The position numbers and the translations under genes are program-made. The notes under the pieces were generated by a model, which worked only from the letters and a program-made list of their open reading frames with translations, had not been told where the DNA came from and did not search any database. DNA of 64,000 nt from NCBI RefSeq assembly GCF_004345605.1, contig NZ_SLVY01000020.1, positions 1-64,000 of the forward strand, in the 5' to 3' direction. The stretch's first letter is position 1. The number at the start of each line of letters is the position of its first letter. The stretch comes from Rhodococcus sp. SMB37 (GTDB lineage: Bacteria > Actinomycetota > Actinomycetes > Mycobacteriales > Mycobacteriaceae). Below, one piece after another: positions 8,207 to 16,505 of this stretch.

Positions 8207-9883
8207 GTGACGGTGCGGAAGATGAAAGCCTCCCCGAAAGCCGACTCGGGTTGCACCCATCACGCGATCGTCGCCCCGACTCCGTTCGCCGATGTCGTTG
8301 CGTCGGGACTTCTGGATGCGCCGACGGTGATCGCGGGCGACGTGGCCACTGCCCGTGACGTCACCGGCATCGCCGTGATGATGCTTCCGGAGATAGGCCC
8401 GTGGTTACGTCCGAACCAGCTTCTCGTCACCTCGACCACCGTGCTCCGACGCCTCGCAGGAACGATCGGCGAATTCACGGCGCGGTTGGCTCGGAACGAG
8501 ATCGCCGGTCTCGTCGTGCGGCTCGACGAAGACTGCGCGCTTCCGGACGGCATCGCGGACGCTGTCGCCTTTCCGATCGTGACGACCCCCGGCGACATCG
8601 TTGCCGACCACGAGCTCGCACGCGGTCTCGCGGAGATGGCGAAAACACAGGTCGACTCGGTCTTGAGAGCCGATCATCTACGCCGTGGGTTGCTCGAGAT
8701 CGTGATGGCGGGCGGGGGACACAAGGCACTCGCCGACGGTGTCGCGCAGAGCCTCGGCGGAGCAGTGCTCATCACCACCCCGGACGGCCGGCAGACCTGC
8801 CGTTCAGGAACAGACGCGGACTTCTGCTGGCTGGCGTCGACTGCGGCGCTCGACCCGACGGGCCGGGTCCGCACCGATTCCCTCGACGGCGGGCTCGGGT
8901 TGCATCGTTTCGACGACGAGTACGTGGCGATCGCAGCGATCTCGGCGAACGGCATCGACCATGGCCGACTCGTACTGTTCTCTCCGGGGCGCACTCTCAC
9001 GAGTGCTGACCTGTACCTCGTCGAGCAGGCCGCGACGGTGTGTGCGCTCGTGGTGAGTAGGGAACTGGCAGTGTCGGCGGTCGAGGAGAAGCACCGCGCC
9101 AACTTCGTCCGCGACCTGTTGCGCGGGCGCGGTGGCGATCCCGAGCAGGTCATCGTGCATGCGCAGATGTTCGGTTGGAATCTCGACCGGCCCATGGTGG
9201 TCGTTGCGGTCGAGCCGGACGTCGTCGACGACGATGCGCCGCCTGCGCCCGCGCGCCTGCCTGTCGTCGAGCGGCAGGCGAGGGCGTTCGTCGGTGCCGT
9301 TGCGGGGCGTGACCCCGGAGCCGCCGTGACAGCGCTCGCGACCGAGATCGTGATCATCATGGGCGAGGGGAGCGACACCATGACACTCGTGCACGAACTC
9401 GTCGCACAGGTGCGAGGTGCCGGGGGCGGTGGACGCCGTCCGTTCGGAGTGGGGGTGTCGCGGGCGGCGTCCTCGACGGCCGACCTTCCGGCGCTCTACA
9501 ACCAGGCCAGAACCGCACTCGAAGTGGGGCGCAAGATATCCGGGACATGGGCGGTCACGCACTTCGACGATCTCGGTGTGTACCGGCTGCTCAGTCTCGT
9601 CGAGGACCCCGATGAACTCGAGTCGTTCGCGAGGGAGACGCTCAAGGAGCTCACCGACGACACCGCGGAAGCCCAGGACATGCGACGCACCCTCGAAGTG
9701 CTGCTCGCGACGAACATCAACATCGCAGAAACCGCGCGCCAGTTACATTTTCATTACAACACGTTGCGATACCGGGTCGCGAAGCTCGAGAAGATGCTCG
9801 GCCTGTTCACCGCGCATCCAGAGTTGCGTCTCGACCTCTCACTCGCTCTCAAGATCATCGCCATGCGCGGGATCAATTCCTAA
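8207..9883 (+). CDS. PucR/CdaR-family transcriptional regulator
   Basis: 558 residues from a GTG. Domain order: N-terminal purine-catabolism-regulator-like domain (about 25-150, with PEIGPWLRPNQLLVTS and ARNEIAGLVVRLDE), a central GAF/GGDEF-like sensor region, and a C-terminal PucR HTH (about 485-545) with LEVLLATNINIAETARQLHFH and YNTLRYRVAKLEKMLG. PucR proteins sense purine or ureide intermediates. The downstream permease and Mo-hydroxylase genes run the same way, so this is their probable regulator. A weak inverted repeat follows its stop at 9894-9917. ATG at 8222 is an alternative start. Confidence 0.92.
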   Translation: MTVRKMKASPKADSGCTHHAIVAPTPFADVVASGLLDAPTVIAGDVATARDVTGIAVMMLPEIGPWLRPNQLLVTSTTVLRRLAGTIGEFTARLARNEIAGLVVRLDEDCALPDGIADAVAFPIVTTPGDIVADHELARGLAEMAKTQVDSVLRADHLRRGLLEIVMAGGGHKALADGVAQSLGGAVLITTPDGRQTCRSGTDADFCWLASTAALDPTGRVRTDSLDGGLGLHRFDDEYVAIAAISANGIDHGRLVLFSPGRTLTSADLYLVEQAATVCALVVSRELAVSAVEEKHRANFVRDLLRGRGGDPEQVIVHAQMFGWNLDRPMVVVAVEPDVVDDDAPPAPARLPVVERQARAFVGAVAGRDPGAAVTALATEIVIIMGEGSDTMTLVHELVAQVRGAGGGGRRPFGVGVSRAASSTADLPALYNQARTALEVGRKISGTWAVTHFDDLGVYRLLSLVEDPDELESFARETLKELTDDTAEAQDMRRTLEVLLATNINIAETARQLHFHYNTLRYRVAKLEKMLGLFTAHPELRLDLSLALKIIAMRGINS

Positions 9884-9893
9884 TATTGCCAAT

Positions 9894-9917
9894 ATCTGCC
9901 CTCCCGCACTGGCAGAT
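9894..9917. promoter_or_regulatory. Inverted repeat between PucR and the permease
   Basis: ATCTGCC (9894-9900) and GGCAGAT (9911-9917) form a 7-bp inverted repeat with a 10-base spacer, inside a 165-base gap that is locally A+T-rich. It could be an operator for the PucR protein or a weak attenuator ahead of the permease. Short, so tentative. Confidence 0.3.
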
Positions 9918-10048
9918 TGTTCCCACCCTGGAACGCCCCCTCTCAATTAACGTTTCCGCCTATCCGGGTGCATGTGTGAGCGGCAACACAACCGTAACAA
10001 TCCACGTCGACTCTCTTGGCACCACACTCTCTGCCTGAAAGGTCCGCC

Positions 10049-11488
10049 ATGGCCATATGGACGTTGCACGGAGACGGAAAGACCATCGCACCGGGGGAGG
10101 TGGTCGCGCCGAACGAACGGTTGACCTGGGGCCGCACCATCGGACTCGGTGGTCAGCACGTGGTGTCGATGTTCGGGGCCACCTTCGTCTTCCCGATCAT
10201 CATGGGGCTCAATCCCCAGCTTGCGGTGATGCTTTCAGGATTCTGCACGCTGTTCTTCCTGCTCGTCGTCAAAGGGCGGATCCCCAGCTATCTCGGAACC
10301 TCGGCGGCATTCGTCGGTGGCATTGCCGCAATCCACGCGCAGGGCGGTACCAGCGCCGAGGTGACGGGCGCGATCATGGTGTCGGGCCTCGTCCTTGCGG
10401 CCATCGGCGTGGCGATCCATTTCCTCGGTGGGTCGGTGGTCTTCAAGGTGCTGCCACCCGTCGTGACGGGTGCGGTCGTCATGCTGATCGGATTCAATCT
10501 CGCCCCCGTGGTGGCCGGAACCTACTGGCCGCAGGATCAGTGGGTAGCGCTGATCGTCATGGTGGTGCTCGTCGTCTCCAGCGTCGTACTCCGCGGATTC
10601 CTCGGCCGGGTCGCGATCTTCCTGTCGCTGCTGTTCGGCTACGCGCTCTCGTGGGTCCTCGACCTGGTCACCGGACCGATCACGTCGTACGACGCCACCG
10701 CCGGTGCCGTCACCGAGCATTTCCGCGTCGACTGGGATGGTGTGGCGTCGGCGTCGTGGGTCGGCCTGCCGCCGTTCACCGACGAGGCGAACGGAATCGT
10801 CGGCATCCATGCGCCGTCGTTCAGTCTCACGTTCATCGTGCTCGTGCTCCCCGGCGTGATCGCCCTCATCGCGGAGAACGCCGGTCACGTCAAGGCCGTC
10901 GCCGAGATCACCAAGACCGACCTCGACCCGATGATGGGACGCGCCCTCGCGGCGGATGGCCTCGCCACCGCGATGGCGACAGGTGTCGGTGGTTCACCCA
11001 CCACCACGTACGCGGAGAACATCGGCGTCATGGCAGCGACGAAGGTGTACTCGACCGCGGCGTACGCCGCCGCCGGTGTGATAGCGATGCTGCTCGGCTT
11101 CTCCCCGAAGTTCGGTGCTGTCATCTCCGCCACTCCCGGAGGTGTGCTCGGTGGAATCACCGTCGTCCTCTACGGAATCATCGGCCTGCTCGGTGCCAAG
11201 ATCTGGAAGGAGAACGGAGTCGATTTCGGCAACCCGCTCAACCTCATGCCGGTCGCGGCGGGCCTGATCATCGCGATCGGCGACACCTCGCTGCGCTTCA
11301 CCGACACCTTCTCGCTCAGTGGCATCGCGCTCGGCACCATCGTCGTCATCGTTCTCTACCACGTGTGTCGAGTGATCGCCCCGAAGGACGATGCAGGCCC
11401 CGTCGGCGGTGGTGACGACGCGGATCGCGAACCCGACACCGACCCCGACGGGGGAGCCACCCGGGAGCGGGTGGAACAGCCGGCGTGA
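10049..11488 (+). CDS. NCS2-family uracil/xanthine permease
   Basis: 479 residues with about 12-14 membrane segments. Diagnostic motifs: QHVVSMFGATFVFPIIMG in the first segment, the TM8 region IALIAENAGHVKAVAEIT with the substrate-contacting Glu, and the NCS2 signature ENIGVMAATK near residues 323-332. The family imports uracil, xanthine, urate or related bases with protons. The N-terminal WTLHGDGKTIAPGEVVAPNERLTW is typical of actinobacterial members. The C-terminus is a charged cytoplasmic tail rich in Asp, Gly and Glu. Preceded by the PucR regulator and followed by Mo-hydroxylase genes, so the imported base is probably the substrate of that enzyme. ATG at 10049 fits the family start. Confidence 0.92.
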   Translation: MAIWTLHGDGKTIAPGEVVAPNERLTWGRTIGLGGQHVVSMFGATFVFPIIMGLNPQLAVMLSGFCTLFFLLVVKGRIPSYLGTSAAFVGGIAAIHAQGGTSAEVTGAIMVSGLVLAAIGVAIHFLGGSVVFKVLPPVVTGAVVMLIGFNLAPVVAGTYWPQDQWVALIVMVVLVVSSVVLRGFLGRVAIFLSLLFGYALSWVLDLVTGPITSYDATAGAVTEHFRVDWDGVASASWVGLPPFTDEANGIVGIHAPSFSLTFIVLVLPGVIALIAENAGHVKAVAEITKTDLDPMMGRALAADGLATAMATGVGGSPTTTYAENIGVMAATKVYSTAAYAAAGVIAMLLGFSPKFGAVISATPGGVLGGITVVLYGIIGLLGAKIWKENGVDFGNPLNLMPVAAGLIIAIGDTSLRFTDTFSLSGIALGTIVVIVLYHVCRVIAPKDDAGPVGGGDDADREPDTDPDGGATRERVEQPA

Positions 11489-11575
11489 CGCCGATTACTT
11501 TTGACAGAGAATAGACGTGAGCGTTGTCACTTCTTCACCAATCAACGATTGCACGATGCGGGCAGGATCTACTGA

Positions 11576-12496
11576 ATGAAACCGTCGCCACTCACCTATC
11601 ACCGGCCCCGGTCGATCGACGAGGCCTGCGAGATGCTTGCGCGGGTCACCCCTGAGGGCAAGGTGCTCTCCGGTGGTCAGTCGCTGGTACCGCTGCTGTC
11701 GATGCGGCTCGCCGCGCCGGCACACGTCGTGGACATCGGATCGATACCGCGGTTCGACGCAGTGACGGCGTCGCCGGAGCTGGGGGTCACCTTCGATGCC
11801 CTGGTCACGCACAGCGCACTGGAAGCAGACGCATCGGCGGCGACGGTGCAGCCGCTCCTGGGCCGGGCGCTGAGCCTGGTGGCGCACCCGACCATTCGCA
11901 ACCGCGGCACCACGGTGGGGTCGATCGTCCACGCCGACCCCTCCGCGGAGATGCCCGCCGTGCTGGCATTGCTCGGTGGCACACTCACGGCGCGATCGGT
12001 GCGTGGGGTACGGGAGATCAGGGCCGACGAGTTGTTCGCCGGTCCGCTCGAATCCACCCTCGGGCCCGACGAGATCGCGACGAGTGTCACGGTGCCACCG
12101 GCCCGGCCTGGTGTCGGCACCGCAATCGACGAAATCGCCCGCCGTCACGGCGATTACGCACTCGTGGGTGTGGTAGCACAGGTGGAGGTCGAGGACGGCT
12201 TCGTCGTGGGCGCTCGGGTGACCTACGTGTCCGCCGGTGAGCTCGGGCAGGTCGTCGATTACAGCGACACCCTGCGCGGAGCATCGGCAACCGACGACCG
12301 CGACCCCCTGTGGCAGCAACTCGCGGAGATTGCCCGCGAGAACGTCGAGACCGACGCCGATATCCACGCCACCGCCCGCTACCGGTCGCAATTGGTCGCG
12401 GCACTGACAGGGCGAGTCGGGTTCGCCGCCGCACGGGACGCCGCCCACGACGGGACGCGGAAGCCGATGCCGATGCCGACAGGAGGAAGATCATGA
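11576..12496 (+). CDS. Molybdenum hydroxylase FAD subunit (CoxM/XdhB-like)
   Basis: 306 residues. FAD-binding landmarks: VLSGGQSLVPLLSMRL (about 31-46) and TIRNRGTTVGSIVHADPSAEMPA (about 105-128), a variant of the usual TIGGN/TLGGN loop. The C-terminal CO-dehydrogenase flavoprotein domain follows. It carries electrons from the [2Fe-2S] subunit to the final acceptor. Its stop overlaps the next start by four bases (ATGA), and the subunit order medium-small-large is that of cox-type operons. Confidence 0.92.
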   Translation: MKPSPLTYHRPRSIDEACEMLARVTPEGKVLSGGQSLVPLLSMRLAAPAHVVDIGSIPRFDAVTASPELGVTFDALVTHSALEADASAATVQPLLGRALSLVAHPTIRNRGTTVGSIVHADPSAEMPAVLALLGGTLTARSVRGVREIRADELFAGPLESTLGPDEIATSVTVPPARPGVGTAIDEIARRHGDYALVGVVAQVEVEDGFVVGARVTYVSAGELGQVVDYSDTLRGASATDDRDPLWQQLAEIARENVETDADIHATARYRSQLVAALTGRVGFAAARDAAHDGTRKPMPMPTGGRS

Positions 12497-13167
12497 CGAG
12501 CACGATGCCGCGAGGCGGAAGGGGGCGCGCACCGGCTCGCACCCTCGACGAGCAGGTGAACGACCTGGAGGCCCAGACCGGCGAGCAGCACGTGGCGGTG
12601 ACCTTCACGTTGAATGCGGTCACGCAGACGGTCGTGCTGCCGTCCCGAACGCTCGCCTCGGACGCGATCCGGCACCATCTGCGCCAGACCGGCACCCATG
12701 TCGGATGCGAGCACGGTGTGTGCGGTGCATGCACAGTGCTGCTCGACGGCAAACCTGTCCGATCCTGCCTGGTCCTCGCCGCGAGTCTCGAAGGACGTTC
12801 GGTGACGACGGTCGAGGGTCTCGTCGAACCCGACGGCACACTGCACCCCGTGCAGCAGGCCTTCGTGGACTGTCACGGTCTGCAATGCGGTTTCTGCACA
12901 CCGGGTTTCGTCACGACGATCGCCGCCTATCTGGAGGAGAATCCCTCGCCCACCCGTGAAGAAGCGACCGAGGCGATTGCGGGCAACCTCTGCCGGTGCA
13001 CGGGGTACCAGAACATCCGCGCCGCAGTCCTCCGTGCCGCCGAGATCACCCGGGAACGCGCAGGGGGATCACCGCTCGGACCCGACGACGAAGCGGCGCG
13101 CGCCTCGCTCGACGGCAAAGTCCGCGGCACCACCCGCCCGGTGGATGGAAAGGCGGGACCCGCATGA
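12493..13167 (+). CDS. Molybdenum hydroxylase [2Fe-2S] subunit (CoxS/XdhC-like)
   Basis: 224 residues. The plant-type cluster ligands are C72, C77 and C80 in GCEHGVCGAC plus C92; the second cluster uses C132 and C135 in QCGFCTPGF and C167 and C169 in GNLCRCTGYQNIR. Both clusters look complete. Typical subunits are about 155-165 residues; this one carries about 35 extra N-terminal residues (Arg/Gly/Gln-rich) and about 35 extra at the C-terminus. The ATG at 12493 has AGGAGGAAG just upstream and overlaps the CoxM stop. Cytoplasmic electron-transfer subunit between the Mo site and FAD. Confidence 0.93.
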   Translation: MTSTMPRGGRGRAPARTLDEQVNDLEAQTGEQHVAVTFTLNAVTQTVVLPSRTLASDAIRHHLRQTGTHVGCEHGVCGACTVLLDGKPVRSCLVLAASLEGRSVTTVEGLVEPDGTLHPVQQAFVDCHGLQCGFCTPGFVTTIAAYLEENPSPTREEATEAIAGNLCRCTGYQNIRAAVLRAAEITRERAGGSPLGPDDEAARASLDGKVRGTTRPVDGKAGPA

Positions 13168-15656
13168 GCGCCACCACTTCCCATGTTGCGAGCACCGCAG
13201 CGGACCTCCTGGCCGGCAAGGACGGCAAGTCGTTCGGAAAGCCCATCCCACGTAGTGAGGACCGCCGTCTTCTGAGTGGCCAGGGCCGCTACCTCGACGA
13301 CCTGGGGCAGGGCGCGCTCATCGCGGCGTTCGTCCGGTCACCGCACGCCCACGCCCGCATCACCGGCATCGATATCGACGCCGCCCTCGACGTGGCCGGT
13401 GTCCACGCGATCTACACGTACGACGATCTCGTGGACGACACCCCGGAGATGGCGGAAAATCTGCCACTGCTGATTCCGCATCCTGCCATCACCGCTCCCC
13501 GCAACGGGTATCCGCTCGCGAAAGACGAAGTGAACCACGTCGGTGAAGCCATCGCGATGGTCGTCGCCGACAACCGGTACATCGCGGAGGACGCATGCGC
13601 CCTCATCGACGTCACCTACGAGACGCTGCCCGAGGTGGTGGGCATCGACGTGTCCCGCCGGGCCGAGTACAGCGTCCACCCCGATGTGCCCGACAACGTC
13701 GCCGCACACCTGCAGCACGGTTTCGGGGACGTCGACGCCGAACTCGCGGCTGCGCCACACCGCCTCACGCTGAATCTGGAGATCGAGCGGTCGGCGTCGA
13801 TGCCGATGGAGGGCAAGGGCGTCTACGCGCGCTGGGACGACGACGAGAAGGCCCTCACGTTCTGGACCTCCACGCAGACCTCCACCTCCGCGCGTGCCGC
13901 GATCGCCGCGAGGCTCGGTTTGGCGCACAACAAGGTGCACTGCATAGCCCCCGACGTCGGCGGCGGCTTCGGTGTGAAGATCGTGCACCCGTGGCCCGAA
14001 GAAGTGATGGTGACGTGGGCAGCTCGCAGGCTCGGGCAGGCCGGCATCTCCGACGAGGTCAAATGGGTCGAAGACCGGCGTGAACACTTCATCTCGAGCG
14101 CGCACGAACGCGGGCAGGTTCACGAGGTGACCATCGGGTTCGACGACGAGGGCCGGCTTCTGGCCTTCGACTTCTCCCTCTGGCACGACAACGGCGCCTA
14201 CCTGCCGTACGGCATCATTGTCATCCTCAACACCTCCACTCAGGTTCTCGGCCCGTACAAGCCGAAATCGTTCCGGGTGGACGCCTATTCGCTGTACACC
14301 AACACTGTCATCGTCACGCCCTACCGTGGCGCGGGCCGGCCGCAGGGGGTGTTCGCGATGGAACGGTCGATGGACGCGATCGCGAAGTACCTCGGCAAGG
14401 ACGTCATCGCGGTAAGGGAGGCGAACCTCATCCGGCCCGAGGAGATGCCGTACGACTTCCATCTCACCTTCCAGGACGGCCGCCCGCTCATCTACGACAC
14501 CGGCGACTACCAGGCCGGCATCGACAAGCTCAAGAAACTCATCGACTGGGACGGCTTCGCCGAGTACAAGAAACAGGCGAAGGCCGACGGACGTACCGTC
14601 GGCATCGGTATCGGCGCGTACGTCGAAGGCACCGGACCCGGCCCGTACGAAGGTGCGCACGTGCTCGTCGAGACCTCCGGAAAGATCAAGGCGGCAACCG
14701 GCCTGACGACCCAGGGCCAGGGGCATCAGACGTCGTTCGCGCAGATCGTCGCCGACGATCTCGGGGTCCCGGTGTCCGATGTCGAGATCGTCACCGGCGA
14801 CACCCGCCGGTTCGGCTACGCCGTGGGCACCTTCGCCTCGCGCGGCGCGGTCATGTCCGGATCGGCCTTCCACGTCGCGGCACAGATGGTGGCGGAGAAG
14901 GCGAAGAAGATCGCCGCCGAACACCTGCACGTCGACCCGGCAACCTTGGAACTGCGCGGCGGACACGTCTGTGTCGCCGGCACCGAACCCGGCGCGGAGG
15001 GGACGTCGATTCCGCTCGGAGTGGTCGCCGTGCTCTCCAACCCGCTGCGGTACGCGTTCGACGATGCATCCCGTCAAGCAACCGGGTTCGCCAAGGCCGA
15101 CACCGACATGACGGTGCCACCCGTCCCCGAAGGGGAGCAGCCGGGACTCGAGGCCACCGGCTACTACTCGCCGCCCACATCGACGTTCGCGTCCGGTGTC
15201 CATGCGGCAATCGTCGAAACCGACCCCGTCACTGCGGAGATCCACGTGCGGAAGTACGCGGTGGTGCACGATTGCGGCAACGTGATCAACCCGCGGATCG
15301 TCGAAGGTCAGGTGATGGGCGCGGTGGCCCAGGGCATCGGGGGTGCGCTGTACGAGCGGATCGTCTACGACGAGCACGGTCAGATGCTCAACGCGTCGTA
15401 CATGGACTTCCTGATGCCGTTCGTCACCGAGATGCCCGACTCCCTCGAGATGGATCACACGGTGACCCCGTCCGCACTCAACCCCCTCGGCATGAAGGGC
15501 GCCGGCGAGGCGGGCGTGATACCGACGTCGGCCGTCATCGCCGCCGCGATCGAGGACGCGGAGGGCATCCCGATCACGTCCATGCCGATTTCCCCCTCGG
15601 AGTTGTTCGAGCTGCGTCTGACCCACGCGGCGACCCGGAGCAAGGAGAACCAATGA
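13164..15656 (+). CDS. Molybdenum hydroxylase large subunit (xanthine dehydrogenase family)
   Basis: 830 residues. Seen: RSEDRRLLSGQGRYLDD (a/b hammerhead start), FVRSPHAHARI, PDVGGGFGVK, the active-site loop PYRGAGRP (386-393), TTQGQGHQTSFAQ for molybdopterin binding, and catalytic Glu782 in KGAGEAGVIP. The loop lacks the AYRCSFR Cys of true form I CO dehydrogenase, so this is a hydroxylase of an N-heterocycle or aldehyde rather than a CO oxidiser. It overlaps CoxS by four bases. The permease, PucR and hydantoinase neighbours favour a purine-, pyrimidine- or hydantoin-like substrate. Confidence 0.93.
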   Translation: MSATTSHVASTAADLLAGKDGKSFGKPIPRSEDRRLLSGQGRYLDDLGQGALIAAFVRSPHAHARITGIDIDAALDVAGVHAIYTYDDLVDDTPEMAENLPLLIPHPAITAPRNGYPLAKDEVNHVGEAIAMVVADNRYIAEDACALIDVTYETLPEVVGIDVSRRAEYSVHPDVPDNVAAHLQHGFGDVDAELAAAPHRLTLNLEIERSASMPMEGKGVYARWDDDEKALTFWTSTQTSTSARAAIAARLGLAHNKVHCIAPDVGGGFGVKIVHPWPEEVMVTWAARRLGQAGISDEVKWVEDRREHFISSAHERGQVHEVTIGFDDEGRLLAFDFSLWHDNGAYLPYGIIVILNTSTQVLGPYKPKSFRVDAYSLYTNTVIVTPYRGAGRPQGVFAMERSMDAIAKYLGKDVIAVREANLIRPEEMPYDFHLTFQDGRPLIYDTGDYQAGIDKLKKLIDWDGFAEYKKQAKADGRTVGIGIGAYVEGTGPGPYEGAHVLVETSGKIKAATGLTTQGQGHQTSFAQIVADDLGVPVSDVEIVTGDTRRFGYAVGTFASRGAVMSGSAFHVAAQMVAEKAKKIAAEHLHVDPATLELRGGHVCVAGTEPGAEGTSIPLGVVAVLSNPLRYAFDDASRQATGFAKADTDMTVPPVPEGEQPGLEATGYYSPPTSTFASGVHAAIVETDPVTAEIHVRKYAVVHDCGNVINPRIVEGQVMGAVAQGIGGALYERIVYDEHGQMLNASYMDFLMPFVTEMPDSLEMDHTVTPSALNPLGMKGAGEAGVIPTSAVIAAAIEDAEGIPITSMPISPSELFELRLTHAATRSKENQ

Positions 15657-16309
15657 GAATCGCCGGTACTGCACAACTGCTGGCACCGCCGGAAGTCGTG
15701 TACGACAGCCTGCAGGACGGTCGTGTCCTCGCGGCCACCATCCCGGGTGTGCAGTCGCTCGAACAGATCAGCGACAACCACTACAAGCTGTCGATCACCG
15801 CGGGCGTCGCGTCGATCAAGGGCACCTACGACGGCGAAGTACTTCTGTCCCAGCAGAATCGGCCGGACTCGTTCGTGATGACCGCATCGGGCTCGGGCGC
15901 GCCGGGAACGGTCAAGGCCGACGTGACGGTCCGGCTCGAAGAACGTGACGGTGGCACGGTCCTGAGTTATGACGCCGACGCGGTCGTGGGCGGCATGGTC
16001 GGTGGCGTGGGCCAGCGGATGATCACCGGTGTCGCGAAGAAGATGGCCGGTGTGTTCTTCAACGGTATCGACGGGGTGATCGCGAACGGAATCCCGGAAG
16101 CCGTAACCCAAGAGACAGCTCCTGCGGAGACGATTCCGGCCGCGGTTCCCGACGTGGCCGGGGCGTCGACGAGGCAGCCCCCAGCGGTTGCCGTGCCTGC
16201 GTGCACCGGCGGCGGTACGTCGGTCGTCACAGTGCTCACGTCCGTGGGGGTCGGTGCCGGCATCGCTCTCGCCGGTGTCGTCGTGGGCGCGATTCTCGCG
16301 CGCAGATAG
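15653..16309 (+). CDS. CoxG-like SRPBCC protein with C-terminal membrane anchor
   Basis: 218 residues. The SRPBCC/CoxG fold covers about 1-150: MRIAGTAQLLAPPEVVYDSL, LAATIPGVQSLEQ, ITAGVASIKGTYDGEV and the Gly-rich VVGGMVGGVGQRMITGVAKKM. A Pro/Ala/Thr linker and a final hydrophobic helix (VVTVLTSVGVGAGIALAGVV) ending ARR follow. CoxG in CO oxidisers helps recruit the Mo enzyme to the membrane; the anchor here fits that. ATG overlaps the large-subunit stop. A strong hairpin follows. Confidence 0.9.
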   Translation: MRIAGTAQLLAPPEVVYDSLQDGRVLAATIPGVQSLEQISDNHYKLSITAGVASIKGTYDGEVLLSQQNRPDSFVMTASGSGAPGTVKADVTVRLEERDGGTVLSYDADAVVGGMVGGVGQRMITGVAKKMAGVFFNGIDGVIANGIPEAVTQETAPAETIPAAVPDVAGASTRQPPAVAVPACTGGGTSVVTVLTSVGVGAGIALAGVVVGAILARR

Positions 16310-16328
16310 CGGCCGGCGGGCACGAATA

Positions 16329-16366
16329 CGACGACACCCTGGGTCTGTGGACCTGGGGTGTCGTCG
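16329..16366 (+). terminator. Hairpin terminator after the Mo-hydroxylase operon
   Basis: CGACGACACCC (16329-16339) pairs with GGGTGTCGTCG (16356-16366); the inner bases can extend the stem with one wobble around a TGTG loop. It lies 20 bases after the CoxG-like stop and about 140 bases before the hydantoinase A start, so the hydantoinase genes probably have their own promoter. Confidence 0.75.
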
Positions 16367-16505
16367 CATCTGCGGCGGGAGGTGCACGACCCCCCAACCT
16401 GCGGCGGTGAGTTCGGCGATATGTGACAAAGAATCGGCGTCGCGCAGCGGGTGGAATATCACCAAGCGTCAGGTAGGAACCGGCGAAACGAACCCAGGAG
16501 GAAGT

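Noticed and set aside
13164-15656. CO dehydrogenase
   Set aside because: Gene order and CoxG are cox-like, but the active-site loop PYRGAGRP lacks the CO-dehydrogenase Cys motif, and the neighbours point to N-heterocycle metabolism.
13338-15686. Long open frame antisense to the Mo-hydroxylase large subunit
   Set aside because: Very GC-rich coding DNA gives long open antisense frames. The translation is His/Arg/Val-rich low-complexity sequence with no domains, and the plus strand encodes a complete known enzyme.
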